A DNA stretch of 64,000 nt from Mycolicibacterium setense (GTDB lineage Bacteria; Actinomycetota; Actinomycetes; Mycobacteriales; Mycobacteriaceae), in assembly GCF_000805385.1 (NCBI RefSeq), contig NZ_JTJW01000006.1, positions 558,001-622,000 on the forward strand. Reading direction: 5' to 3'. Below are positions 28,656 to 38,759 of the stretch, in pieces. The notes under the pieces are model-generated. The model had not been told where the DNA came from, ran no database searches, and saw only the letters and a program-made list of their open reading frames with translations. The stretch's first letter is position 1, and the number at the start of each line of letters is the position of its first letter. Position numbers and translations under genes: made by a program.

Positions 28656-29680
28656 ACATCGACATGGCGGCGCTGCATGCCATCGAAGCAGACAAAGGCA
28701 TCACCGTCGACGTGGTCGTCGAGACCATCAAATCGGCATTGCTCACCGCGTATCGCCACACCGAAGGGCATGAGCCCGACGCGTACATCGACATCGACCG
28801 CAAGACCGGTGTGGTCAAGGTGATCGCCCGGCAGACCGATGCCGACGGCAACGTGCTGCACGAATGGGATGACACGCCTGAAGGATTCGGCCGGATCGCG
28901 GCCACCACGGCGCGCCAGGTGATCTTGCAGCGGCTGCGTGACGCGGAGAACGAGAAGACCTACGGCGAGTTCGCGGCCCATGAGGGCGACATCGTCGCCG
29001 GCGTGATCCAGCGCGATGCGCGGGCCAATGTCCGCGGACTGGTCGTCGTACGGATCGGCAGCGAGACCAAGGGCTCCGAAGGCGTGGTCCCCAGTGCCGA
29101 GCAGGTGCCGGGGGAGCGCTACGAGCACGGCGACCGGCTGCGCTGCTACGTCGTCGGCGTCACCCGGGGCGCCCGCGAGCCGTTGATCACACTGTCCCGC
29201 ACCCACCCGAATCTGGTCCGCAAGCTGTTCTCACTGGAAGTACCCGAGATCGCCGACGGATCCGTGGAGATCGTGGCGGTGGCCCGCGAGGCCGGGCACC
29301 GGTCCAAGATCGCGGTGGCCTCCCGGGTCCCCGGTCTGAATGCCAAGGGCGCGTGTATCGGCCCGATGGGCCAGCGGGTGCGCAATGTGATGAGCGAACT
29401 GTCCGGCGAGAAGATCGACATCATCGACTACGACGAGGACCCGGCCCGCTTCGTCGCCAACGCCCTGTCGCCGGCCAAGGTGGTGTCGGTTTCGGTGATC
29501 GACGAGGCCGCCAGGGCCGCACGAGTGATCGTGCCGGATTTCCAGCTTTCCCTGGCGATCGGCAAAGAGGGCCAGAACGCCAGGTTGGCGGCTCGGCTCA
29601 CCGGTTGGCGGATCGATATTCGCAGCGATGCGGCGCCGCACCCAGACCAGGATGTCCGGCCCGGGGCGGTACACGATTGA
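28652..29680 (+). CDS. nusA: Transcription termination/antitermination factor NusA
   Basis: A 342-residue NusA of the short actinobacterial type. It has an N-terminal RNAP-binding domain (about 1-110), S1 ([22 protein letters not shown]), KH1 ([16 protein letters not shown]) and KH2 ([23 protein letters not shown]). It lacks the C-terminal acidic repeats of the E. coli protein, as expected. It binds RNA polymerase and controls pausing, termination and rRNA antitermination. It is coupled to rimP by a 4-nt overlap. Confidence 0.96.
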   Translation: MNIDMAALHAIEADKGITVDVVVETIKSALLTAYRHTEGHEPDAYIDIDRKTGVVKVIARQTDADGNVLHEWDDTPEGFGRIAATTARQVILQRLRDAENEKTYGEFAAHEGDIVAGVIQRDARANVRGLVVVRIGSETKGSEGVVPSAEQVPGERYEHGDRLRCYVVGVTRGAREPLITLSRTHPNLVRKLFSLEVPEIADGSVEIVAVAREAGHRSKIAVASRVPGLNAKGACIGPMGQRVRNVMSELSGEKIDIIDYDEDPARFVANALSPAKVVSVSVIDEAARAARVIVPDFQLSLAIGKEGQNARLAARLTGWRIDIRSDAAPHPDQDVRPGAVHD

Positions 29681-29731
29681 CAGAAGTGCCCGGCGTTTCG
29701 GAGCACAGCCCCCGGGGCGGTAGACTCAGCC

Positions 29732-30091
29732 GTGATCCAGCGCGAGATTCCTGCTCTGACGCATCGAAGCACCTCCGACACCTCTGTCGGACCAGTGCGG
29801 ACCTGCATCGGGTGCCGGAAGCGAGAGTTGGCCGCCGAGTTGCTCCGAGTGGTCGCGGTGACCGACGGGAACGGGAACACTTCCGTAACCGTTGACCCCA
29901 CGGCAAGCCTGCCAGGGCGTGGTGCGTGGCTGCACCCCGACCAGCAGTGCGCACAGATGGCAGTGCGGCGACGAGCTTTCGTCCGAGCGTTGCGACTCAC
30001 CGGTTCACCGGATACATCCGCGGTGATCGAGTACGTCGAACGGATCGCTGAAGATCTCGACAGCTCGATGCCCCGGCAACAGAACAGGTAG
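29732..30091 (+). CDS. YlxR/DUF448 RNA-binding protein
   Basis: A 119-residue YlxR-family protein with the defining [12 protein letters not shown] motif near residue 21 and [12 protein letters not shown]. YlxR lies between nusA and infB in many Gram-positive bacteria and is thought to be a nucleic-acid-associated regulator. The start is uncertain: GTG 29732 gives 20 residues before the conserved core. Confidence 0.85.
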   Translation: MIQREIPALTHRSTSDTSVGPVRTCIGCRKRELAAELLRVVAVTDGNGNTSVTVDPTASLPGRGAWLHPDQQCAQMAVRRRAFVRALRLTGSPDTSAVIEYVERIAEDLDSSMPRQQNR

Positions 30092-30121
30092 CGAAGAACA
30101 TGAGCACACCGTGAAGTCCCG

Positions 30122-30160
30122 ATGACCATGCGTCATAGCTAAACCCGAGGCGCGGCGCCT
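30122..30160 (+). promoter_or_regulatory. Inverted repeats in the infB leader
   Basis: Two dyads lie in the 102-bp ylxR-infB gap: ATGAC (30122-30126) / GTCAT (30132-30136) with a 5-nt loop, and AGGCGC-G-GCGCCT (30148-30160). They may be RNA hairpins upstream of the infB ribosome site or a processing point. Confidence 0.35.
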
Positions 30161-30193
30161 ACCACCGCTGTTGCCTCCAGACGAGGAGATGTA

Positions 30194-33007
30194 GTGGCAG
30201 CAGGTAAGGCCCGTGTGCACGAGTTGGCGAAGGAACTCGGTGTCACCAGCAAGGAACTCTTGGCCAAGCTCAAGGAGCAGGGCGAGTTCGTAAAGTCGGG
30301 GTCCTCCACAGTCGAGGCGCCGGTCGCGCGTCGGCTGCGCGAATCGTTCGGCGCGAAAAACGGCGGTAAGAAGACCGAAGACAAGCCGCGTCCGCAGGCT
30401 GGGTCCACGTCCGCGGCACCCAAGCCCGGCGCTCCCAGCCCGGCGACGGCAGCCAAGCCGGCGGCGGCCAAGCCCGCCGCTCCGGCGGCTGAACCCGCGG
30501 CTCCGGCCGCAGAGGCCGCCCCGGCAGCGCCGCGGCCCGCAGCGCCCAAGCCCGCAGCTCCGCAGCCCCCGGCTGCGCCGAGTGAACCGGCTGCCGCCGC
30601 GCCCAGTGCCCCGGAAGCACCGGCACCGGGTGCTACGCCCGGTCCCCGGCCCAGCCCCGGTGCCACGCCCGGCCCGCGTCCCGGCCCGGCATCGGGCGCG
30701 CCGAAGCCGGCCCCGCGCGCTCCGCGGGTCGGCAACAACCCCTTCTCATCGCAGCAGCCCGTCGAGCGGCCCATCCCGCGTCCGCAGCCGCGGCCGGGTG
30801 CCCCGCGTCCCGGCGGCGGCCCGCGTCCGTCTCCGGGCAACATGCCCCCGCGTCCGGCAGGTGCCGGTGCTCCGGGTCGCGGCGGCCCACGTCCCGGACC
30901 TCGTCCGGGCGGTGGACCCCGTCCCGGCGGCGGCGGTCAGGGAGCTCGTCCCGGTGGTGGCGGCGGCGGTAACTACCGCGGCGGCGGCGCCGGTGGCGGT
31001 GCCGGTGCCGGTGCAGGCGGAGCGGCTGCCGGAGGTTTCCGGGGTCGTCCCGGTGGCGGTGGCGGCGGTCGTCCCGGTCAGCGCGGTGGCGCGGCCGGTG
31101 CGTTCGGTCGGCCCGGCGGTGCCCCCAAGCGCGGCCGCAAGTCGAAGCGGGCGAAACGCGCCGAATACGAGAACATGCAGGCACCGGTCGTCGGTGGCGT
31201 GCGGTTGCCGAAGGGCAACGGCGAGACCATCCGCCTGGCCCGCGGCGCATCGCTCTCCGACTTCGCCGAGAAGATCGACGCCAACCCGGCCGCACTGGTC
31301 CAGGCGCTGTTCAACCTCGGTGAGATGGTCACCGCGACCCAGTCGGTCGGTGACGACACCCTGGAGCTGCTCGGCAGCGAGATGAACTTCAAGGTGCAGG
31401 TCGTCTCGCCCGAGGACGAGGACCGCGAACTGCTGCAGTCCTTCGACCTCACCTACGGCGAGGACGAGGGCGGCGAGGACGACCTCGAGTTCCGGCCGCC
31501 GGTGGTCACCGTCATGGGTCACGTCGACCACGGCAAGACCCGACTGCTGGATACCATCCGTAACGCCACCGTCCGTGAGGGCGAGGCCGGCGGCATCACC
31601 CAGCACATCGGTGCCTACCAGGTCGAGGTCGATCTGGACGGCAACGTCCGGCCGATCACCTTCATCGACACCCCGGGCCACGAGGCGTTCACCGCCATGC
31701 GTGCCCGCGGTGCCAAGGCCACCGATATCGCGATCCTGGTGGTCGCGGCCGACGACGGCGTCATGCCGCAGACGGTGGAGGCCATCAACCACGCGCAGGC
31801 CGCTGACGTGCCGATCGTGGTGGCGGTCAACAAGATCGACAAGGAAGGCGCCGACCCGGCGAAGATCCGGGCTCAGCTCACCGAGTACAACCTGGTGGCC
31901 GAGGAGTACGGCGGCGAGACCATGTTCGTCGACATCTCGGCGAAGCAGGGCACCAACATCGAGGCGCTGCTGGAAGCGGTCGTCCTGACCGCCGACGCAT
32001 CCCTGGACCTGCGGGCCAACCCCGACATGGAGGCCCAGGGTGTGGCGATCGAGGCGCACCTGGACCGCGGTCGCGGCCCGGTGGCCACCGTGCTCATCCA
32101 GCGCGGCACGCTGCGCGTCGGCGACTCGGTGGTGGCAGGCGATGCCTATGGTCGCGTCCGCCGCATGGTCGACGAGCACGGCGAGGACGTCGAAGAGGCG
32201 CTGCCCTCGCGTCCGGTCCAGGTCATCGGCTTCACGTCGGTGCCCGGTGCCGGTGACAACTTCCTGGTTGTCGACGAGGATCGCATCGCCCGCCAGATCG
32301 CCGACCGGCGCAGCGCGCGCAAGCGCAACGCCCTGGCCGCGCGCAGCCGCAAGCGGATCAGCCTGGAAGACCTGGATTCGGCGCTGAAGGAAACCAGCCA
32401 GCTGAACCTGATCCTCAAGGGCGACAACGCCGGTACGGTCGAAGCCCTCGAGGAAGCCTTGATGGGCATCGAGATCGACGACGAAGTGGAACTGCGGGTC
32501 ATCGACCGCGGTGTCGGTGGCGTCACCGAGACCAACGTCAACCTGGCCTCGGCTTCGGACGCGATCATCATCGGGTTCAACGTCCGTGCCGAGGGCAAGG
32601 CGACCGAACTGGCCAACCGCGAGGGTGTGGAGATCCGGTACTACTCGGTGATCTACCAGGCCATCGACGAGATCGAGAAGGCCCTCAAGGGCATGCTCAA
32701 GCCGGTCTACGAGGAGAAGGAGCTCGGCCGCGCCGAGATCCGCGCAATCTTCCGGTCGTCCAAGGTCGGCAACATCGCCGGCTGCCTGGTCACCTCGGGG
32801 ATCATGCGTCGTAACGCCAAGGCCCGGCTGCTGCGGGACAACCTGGTGGTCGCGCAGAACCTCACGGTGTCCTCGCTCAAGCGGGAGAAGGACGACGCCA
32901 CCGAGGTCCGCGAAGGTTACGAGTGCGGTCTGACTCTGACCTACAACGACATCAAGGAAGGCGACGTCATCGAGACGTACGAACTCGTCGAGAAGGTGCG
33001 GACCTAA
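30194..33007 (+). CDS. infB: Translation initiation factor IF-2
   Basis: A 937-residue GTPase that brings fMet-tRNA to the 30S subunit. Residues 1-55 are the IF2-N domain ([19 protein letters not shown]). Residues 60-320 are a long Pro/Ala, then Gly/Arg-rich disordered extension, which is typical of high-GC actinobacteria. The G domain begins near 436 with [10 protein letters not shown] (G1), then [10 protein letters not shown] (G3) and VNKIDKEG (G4), followed by the C1 and C2 domains. GTG 30194 follows GACGAGGAG. All catalytic motifs are intact. Confidence 0.97.
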   Translation: MAAGKARVHELAKELGVTSKELLAKLKEQGEFVKSGSSTVEAPVARRLRESFGAKNGGKKTEDKPRPQAGSTSAAPKPGAPSPATAAKPAAAKPAAPAAEPAAPAAEAAPAAPRPAAPKPAAPQPPAAPSEPAAAAPSAPEAPAPGATPGPRPSPGATPGPRPGPASGAPKPAPRAPRVGNNPFSSQQPVERPIPRPQPRPGAPRPGGGPRPSPGNMPPRPAGAGAPGRGGPRPGPRPGGGPRPGGGGQGARPGGGGGGNYRGGGAGGGAGAGAGGAAAGGFRGRPGGGGGGRPGQRGGAAGAFGRPGGAPKRGRKSKRAKRAEYENMQAPVVGGVRLPKGNGETIRLARGASLSDFAEKIDANPAALVQALFNLGEMVTATQSVGDDTLELLGSEMNFKVQVVSPEDEDRELLQSFDLTYGEDEGGEDDLEFRPPVVTVMGHVDHGKTRLLDTIRNATVREGEAGGITQHIGAYQVEVDLDGNVRPITFIDTPGHEAFTAMRARGAKATDIAILVVAADDGVMPQTVEAINHAQAADVPIVVAVNKIDKEGADPAKIRAQLTEYNLVAEEYGGETMFVDISAKQGTNIEALLEAVVLTADASLDLRANPDMEAQGVAIEAHLDRGRGPVATVLIQRGTLRVGDSVVAGDAYGRVRRMVDEHGEDVEEALPSRPVQVIGFTSVPGAGDNFLVVDEDRIARQIADRRSARKRNALAARSRKRISLEDLDSALKETSQLNLILKGDNAGTVEALEEALMGIEIDDEVELRVIDRGVGGVTETNVNLASASDAIIIGFNVRAEGKATELANREGVEIRYYSVIYQAIDEIEKALKGMLKPVYEEKELGRAEIRAIFRSSKVGNIAGCLVTSGIMRRNAKARLLRDNLVVAQNLTVSSLKREKDDATEVREGYECGLTLTYNDIKEGDVIETYELVEKVRT

Positions 33008-33010
33008 GGC

Positions 33011-33041
33011 ATGGCTGACGAGCGCTTGCGCGAGGAGCATG

Positions 33042-33049
<8 letters not shown>
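33011..33049 (+). other. 12-codon leader ORF overlapping the rbfA start
   Basis: An ATG at 33011 opens the short frame [12 protein letters not shown], which stops at 33047-33049, inside the first codons of rbfA. Its GCGCGAGGAG doubles as the rbfA ribosome site. The block resembles a leader block that I believe is common in mycobacterial operons. Translational coupling is possible; the peptide may have no role. Confidence 0.35.
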
Positions 33050-34521
<1,472 letters not shown>

Positions 34522-34569
34522 CTCCATCAGAGGGCATCTTGCTTCACTGCATCATGGGCGCCTCGCCTG

Positions 34570-35913
34570 GTGAATCACATGGTTGAGCCCGAAGGGGACG
34601 TTCCGGTCGCCCCGGCCACCACCCGTCGTATCGCCGGCCTGGCGCTTCCGGCGCTGGGAGTCCTGGCGGCCGAGCCCATCTACTTGTTGTTCGACATCGC
34701 GATCGTCGGCCGTCTCGGCGCACTGAGCCTCGCCGGGTTGGCCATCGGCGGCTTGATCCTCGGGCTGGTCAACTCGCAGGGGACATTCCTGTCCTACGGC
34801 ACGACATCACGCTCTGCCCGTCTCTTCGGCGCCGGTGACCGGAAGTCCGCGGTGGGTGAAGGCGTGCAGGCCACCTGGTTGGCGCTCGGGCTGGGGCTGC
34901 TCATCATCACGGTGGTGCAGGCCGCGGCGGTGCCGCTGCTGGCGGCCATCGCCGGACGATCAGACATCGCCGACGCCGCGTTGCCGTGGCTGCGCATCGC
35001 CATCCTGGCCGCCCCCGCGATTCTGGTGTCCCTGGCCGGCAACGGCTGGATGCGCGGGGTGCAGGACACCGCCCGCCCACTGCGTTACGTGGTGTTCGGG
35101 TTCGCGGTGTCGGCAGTGTTGTGTCCGCTGTTGGTCTACGGCTGGCTGGGACTGCCGCGGCGGGGGCTGGCAGGTTCGGCGGTGGCCAACGTGGTGGGGC
35201 AGTGGTTGGCGGCCCTGCTGTTTCTGCGTGCCCTGGTGATCGAGAAGGTGCCGCTGCGGGTACAGCCGGCGGTCCTGCGGGCCCAGCTCACCATGGGCCG
35301 CGATCTGTTGCTGCGCTCGATCGCCTTCCAAGCCTGCTTCCTGTCCGCAGGGGCGGTGGCAGCGCGATTCGGTGCGGCCGCCGTGGCAGCGCATCAGGTC
35401 GTCCTGCAGGTGTGGAGTTTTCTCGCGCTGGTGTTGGATTCGCTGGCGATTGCCGCGCAGTCACTGGTGGGCGCGGCGCTCGGTGCCGGTCAACTCGCAC
35501 ATGCCAAGAGCGTGGCCTGGCGGGTCACACTGTTCTCCACGATGGCCGGAGTGGCGCTGGCCGTGCTGTTCGCCGTCGGCTCCTCGGTGCTGCCGGCGGT
35601 GTTCACCGACGACCAATCGGTGCTGGCCGCCATCGACGTGCCGTGGTGGTTCATGGTCGCCCAATTGCCCGTGGCCGGCATCGTCTTCGCGCTCGACGGC
35701 GTGCTGTTGGGTGCGGGCGACGCGAAGTTCATGCGCAACGCCACCCTGACCAGTGCGCTGGTCGGCTTCCTGCCGCTGATCTGGTTGTCGCTGATCTACG
35801 GATGGGGTCTGTTCGGCATCTGGTCGGGCCTCAGCACGTTCATGGTGCTGCGACTGATCTTCGTCGGCTGGCGGGCGTTCTCAGGTCGGTGGCTGGTCCC
35901 CGGGACCGCGTAG
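34570..35913 (+). CDS. dinF: MATE-family efflux protein DinF
   Basis: A 447-residue membrane protein with about 12 helices of the MATE/DinF subfamily, which exports drugs or other small molecules using a cation gradient. Characteristic stretches are PALGVLAAEPIYLLFDIAIVG, GNGWMRGVQDT and AAHQVVLQVW. Start GTG 34570 or ATG 34579. It closes the rimP-infB run and abuts a convergent methyltransferase gene with one base between stops. Confidence 0.92.
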   Translation: MNHMVEPEGDVPVAPATTRRIAGLALPALGVLAAEPIYLLFDIAIVGRLGALSLAGLAIGGLILGLVNSQGTFLSYGTTSRSARLFGAGDRKSAVGEGVQATWLALGLGLLIITVVQAAAVPLLAAIAGRSDIADAALPWLRIAILAAPAILVSLAGNGWMRGVQDTARPLRYVVFGFAVSAVLCPLLVYGWLGLPRRGLAGSAVANVVGQWLAALLFLRALVIEKVPLRVQPAVLRAQLTMGRDLLLRSIAFQACFLSAGAVAARFGAAAVAAHQVVLQVWSFLALVLDSLAIAAQSLVGAALGAGQLAHAKSVAWRVTLFSTMAGVALAVLFAVGSSVLPAVFTDDQSVLAAIDVPWWFMVAQLPVAGIVFALDGVLLGAGDAKFMRNATLTSALVGFLPLIWLSLIYGWGLFGIWSGLSTFMVLRLIFVGWRAFSGRWLVPGTA

Positions 35914-35914
35914 C

Positions 35915-36526
35915 TCACCGCCGGGTGCCGCTGACCACCCATACTGCGCCGCGACCCTTGCCTTGCCCCGCAACGCGCACGTCGCCGAGCCCGGCGTCGC
36001 GGCACACCGCGCCGAAGGCCTCGGCCTGCTGGTCGGTCCAGCCGTGGCTGGCCAGTCCGGTGGCATCGTCAGGTGATTGCCGTTCGATCGCGATCAACCG
36101 CCCACCCTGCGACAGCACCCGGTGTGCCTCGGCAACCGCTGTTTCGACGTTCTGCCAGTGGTGCACGGTGGCCAGCGCCCACACCACCGTCGCTGAGCCG
36201 TCCGGCACGGGCAGGGCTTCCGCCGTGCCCTCGCGCCAGGTGACGGGCCTGCGCCTCGGGGTGACCAGGCGCGCGAGTCGCAGCATGCTCGAGGCGGGGT
36301 CGACACCCGTCACCCGGGCACCTCGGCGGACGGCCACTCGGGCGGCTGTACCCGGTCCGCAACCCACATCGACGACATGGTCCGCGGCCGAGACCTGCGC
36401 GATATCGGAGGCCAGCCGGGCCTTCGCCCGGCCCATCATCAGGAAGATCAGCCCGCACAGCACCCCGGTGACACCCGCGAATCCGGGGTGATCGGCATGG
36501 TGATTGATCGCACGCCCGGCGTTCAT
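35915..36526 (-). CDS. SAM-dependent methyltransferase (class I)
   Basis: A 203-residue methyltransferase with motif I VVDVGCGPGTAARVAVRRGARVTGVD, WREGTAEALPVPDGSATVVW and HRVLSQGGRLIAIERQ. The N-terminal GLIFLMMGRAKARLA is hydrophobic but probably not a full membrane anchor. It is divergent from a MerR gene, and the 46-bp gap holds a perfect MerR-type palindrome, so the pair is probably co-regulated. Substrate unknown. Confidence 0.8.
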   Translation of the reverse strand: MNAGRAINHHADHPGFAGVTGVLCGLIFLMMGRAKARLASDIAQVSAADHVVDVGCGPGTAARVAVRRGARVTGVDPASSMLRLARLVTPRRRPVTWREGTAEALPVPDGSATVVWALATVHHWQNVETAVAEAHRVLSQGGRLIAIERQSPDDATGLASHGWTDQQAEAFGAVCRDAGLGDVRVAGQGKGRGAVWVVSGTRR

Positions 36527-36533
36527 GATGTAG

Positions 36534-36551
36534 ACCTTGCCGGTTCAAGGT
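36534..36551. promoter_or_regulatory. MerR-type dyad operator
   Basis: ACCTTG (36534-36539), CCGGTT, CAAGGT (36546-36551) is a perfect palindrome in the ACCTT...AAGGT style of MerR-family operators. It lies in the divergent gap, 21 nt before the MerR start and 7 nt before the methyltransferase start. Confidence 0.65.
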
Positions 36552-36572
36552 GGGTTGAAGTCAAATGGCGGC

Positions 36573-37016
36573 ATGGACGTGATCCCGATCGGCGAGGCCG
36601 CCGCGCGGTTGCAGATGAGCCCGTCGGCGTTGCGGTACTACGACGAACGCGGACTGGTCTCCCCGCGGGAGCGGCGCGCGGGCAAGCGTATGTACGGACC
36701 CGAAGAGCTTCGCCGGCTCGCGTTGCTCAAGATCGTGAACCGGCTGGGACTTCCGCTCGACACCGCCGCGGCCGTGCTCGACGCGCCGAGCGAGCAGTGG
36801 CGCGAGACCGTGCGCGAGCAGATCGCCGCGCTGGACCGCGTGATCGCGCAAGCCCAAGGGGCGCAACAGTTTCTGACCCATGCGCTGCGCTGTCCGAAAG
36901 ACCACCCCGCCCGTGAGTGCGCCACGATGATCGGAGCGCTGGACCGGCTCATCGACGGGATGAGCGTCGAAGAACTCGCCATCGATCAGACCGGAAACGG
37001 GTGGCTGGCCGACTGA
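36573..37016 (+). CDS. MerR-family transcriptional regulator
   Basis: A 147-residue MerR regulator. The N-terminal winged helix has IGEAAARLQMSPSALRYYDERGLVSPRERRAGKRMYGPEEL, followed by a dimerisation coil (about 76-112) and a short C-terminal effector region with one CPKDHPARECA stretch. The two cysteines there might sense redox or thiol-reactive compounds, as in SoxR-like members, but they do not form a known metal motif. ATG 36573 is the first start that leaves the operator upstream. Confidence 0.85.
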   Translation: MDVIPIGEAAARLQMSPSALRYYDERGLVSPRERRAGKRMYGPEELRRLALLKIVNRLGLPLDTAAAVLDAPSEQWRETVREQIAALDRVIAQAQGAQQFLTHALRCPKDHPARECATMIGALDRLIDGMSVEELAIDQTGNGWLAD

Positions 37017-37050
37017 CCAGCCCGGCCCGCCTGTCACGCCTGACTCGGCG

Positions 37051-37806
37051 TCAGCGCACCTGCGAACGTCCCCGCTCGATCACGGCGCTGCGGCTGGCCG
37101 CGATGTCGTCACCGCTCGCCGTCGCCATCCACTCGCGGGCCGAGGCCGCTTCGATCCATAGCCCCTGGTCGGTCTGGGACTGGTCGATGCGGTGATACGA
37201 GGCCAGCAGGGCGCGGACGGCGGCCTGATTGTTGGCGACGATCGAAGCGGCGATCTTCCGGGCGGCGGGCAGAAGCTCGTCGTGGGGGACCACCTCGGTG
37301 ACCAGGCCGGCGCGCAACGCGTCGGTAGCCGACAGGTAGTCGCCGGTCAGGCTCATCCGCCGGGCCAGGCCCACCCCGACCTTCTGTGGCAGGCGCACAC
37401 TCAGGCCCCAGGTCGGCAGCAACCCCACCCGGGCGTGGGTGTCGGCGAACTTGGCCTGCTCGGAGGCGATCAGGATGTCGCAGTACAGCGCCAGTTCCAG
37501 GCCTCCGGTGACCGCGGCGCCGTTGATCGCGCCGATCACGGGCTTGGTCATGGCGGGCCACTTCGGGGAGATGTCGGGCAGCTCCGTGGTGTCGCCCAAC
37601 TCCTTGAGATCCAAGCCCGCGCAGAACACGGGGTCGGCGCCGGTGAGGATGACGACGTCGACATCGTCGTCCGCCTGAGCGGTGCGCAGTGCAGCGTAGA
37701 ACTCGGTGCGCAGCTGCGCCGAGAGCGCATTGCGCGACTGGGGCCGATTCAGCGTCAGGGTACGAACACGGTCGGTGGTGTCGACGAGCAGCACTGGGTC
37801 GGTCAT
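37051..37806 (-). CDS. echA16: Enoyl-CoA hydratase EchA16-like
   Basis: A 251-residue crotonase-fold protein closely resembling M. tuberculosis EchA16. It shows LNRPQSRNALS, the oxyanion-hole segments DPVFCAGLDLKEL and AINGAAVTGGLELALYCD, and ADTHARVGLLPTWG. The residues matching the two catalytic glutamates include E in GGLELAL; the second position reads VGLLPTWG, which is not classical, so true hydratase activity is uncertain. ATG 37806 leaves a 45-bp divergent gap to the DUF2277 gene. Confidence 0.88.
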   Translation of the reverse strand: MTDPVLLVDTTDRVRTLTLNRPQSRNALSAQLRTEFYAALRTAQADDDVDVVILTGADPVFCAGLDLKELGDTTELPDISPKWPAMTKPVIGAINGAAVTGGLELALYCDILIASEQAKFADTHARVGLLPTWGLSVRLPQKVGVGLARRMSLTGDYLSATDALRAGLVTEVVPHDELLPAARKIAASIVANNQAAVRALLASYHRIDQSQTDQGLWIEAASAREWMATASGDDIAASRSAVIERGRSQVR

Positions 37807-37851
37807 CCGCTCACCGTAACCGCCGGGCCCAACGCGCCTATCGTGGGTGGC

Positions 37852-38118
37852 ATGTGCCGCAACATCACAGAACTGCGAGGTCTGCAACCCGCCGCCACCG
37901 ACGAAGAAATCGAGGCCGCGGCCCGCCAGTACGTGCGCAAGGTCAGTGGCATCACCCGGCCGACCGGCGCCAATGTCGAGGCGTTCGAGGCCGCGGTCGC
38001 CGAGGTCACCGCGACCACCACGCGGCTGCTCGACAGGCTGGCGCCACGGCGTCAGCCGCCCAAGACCGTTCCGCCACTGCGCCGGCCGGAGGTCCGCGCC
38101 CGGCTGGCCGCACAGTGA
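37852..38118 (+). CDS. DUF2277 domain protein
   Basis: An 88-residue small protein starting MCRNITELRGLQPAATDEEIEAAA, the highly conserved DUF2277 beginning. The rest is a helix (YVRKVSGITRPTGANVEAFEAAVAEV) and a basic C-terminus. Function unknown; in actinobacteria and alphaproteobacteria the family is widespread. The stop overlaps the DUF1802 start by 4 nt (GTGA). Confidence 0.83.
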   Translation: MCRNITELRGLQPAATDEEIEAAARQYVRKVSGITRPTGANVEAFEAAVAEVTATTTRLLDRLAPRRQPPKTVPPLRRPEVRARLAAQ

Positions 38119-38678
38119 GCGAAAGCCTCGCGACTCAGCCCGCGCTCAAGGAGTGGAGCGCGGCGGTGCACGCGCTGCTCGACGGCCGGCAGACCGTGCT
38201 GCTGCGCAAGGGCGGCATCCATGAGAAGCGGTTCTCGGTGGCGGCACCCGAGTTCGTCCTGTTCCCGACGATCGCGCACAGCCATGCCGAACGGGTGCGG
38301 CCACAACACGCAGACCTGCTCGACGCCGCGGCGCCAGACAGCACCGACGATGCGGTGACCATTCGAGCCGGAGCGAAAGTTGTTGCGGCAGTGGAGGTCA
38401 ACCGGCCCGACGCGATCGACGAGCTGGCGTCGTTACACATCTGGACCGCCGAGTCCGTGCGGGCGGACCGGCTCGATTTTCGCCCCAAACATCGACTGAC
38501 CGTCCTGGTCGTCCAAGTGAACCCGCTACGCGCGCCGATCACGCTGGCCCGCAAGCCCGAGTTCGCCGGCTGCAAGAGCTGGGTCGACCTGCCGGTGCGG
38601 GCGGACTGGGGCACACCGGTGCACGACGACGCGGTACTGCGTGACGTCGCCGAGCGGGTGCGCCGAGCAGTGGGCTGA
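38115..38678 (+). CDS. DUF1802 domain protein
   Basis: A 187-residue protein with the DUF1802 pattern: LKEWSAAVHALLDGRQTVLLRKGGIHEKRF, then FVLFPTIAHSHAERVRP. GTG 38115 is coupled to DUF2277. The family is uncharacterised; conserved RKGG and PT-H residues suggest a nucleic-acid or phosphate-binding role, but this is speculation. It converges with the CocE-type hydrolase across a 10-bp perfect inverted repeat. Confidence 0.82.
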   Translation: MSESLATQPALKEWSAAVHALLDGRQTVLLRKGGIHEKRFSVAAPEFVLFPTIAHSHAERVRPQHADLLDAAAPDSTDDAVTIRAGAKVVAAVEVNRPDAIDELASLHIWTAESVRADRLDFRPKHRLTVLVVQVNPLRAPITLARKPEFAGCKSWVDLPVRADWGTPVHDDAVLRDVAERVRRAVG

Positions 38679-38683
38679 CAGCG

Positions 38684-38732
38684 ACAGTGCTGAGGATTGG
38701 AGTCACCACGTGACCGCAACCTTCAGCACTGT
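38684..38732. terminator. Nested inverted repeat between convergent genes
   Basis: ACAGTGCTGA (38684-38693) pairs perfectly with TCAGCACTGT (38723-38732); the loop contains a second dyad, GTCAC (38702-38706) / GTGAC (38710-38714). It lies 5 nt after the DUF1802 stop and 27 nt beyond the hydrolase stop, fitting a two-way terminator without T tract. Confidence 0.5.
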
Positions 38733-38759
38733 TCGCGCTCATCCGAACGGGTGCGCGCC

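Noticed and set aside
30400-31150. Tandem repeats in infB as a repeat region or CRISPR
   Set aside because: The irregular Pro/Ala and Gly/Arg codons are the normal disordered arm of actinobacterial IF-2, with no regular spacer structure.
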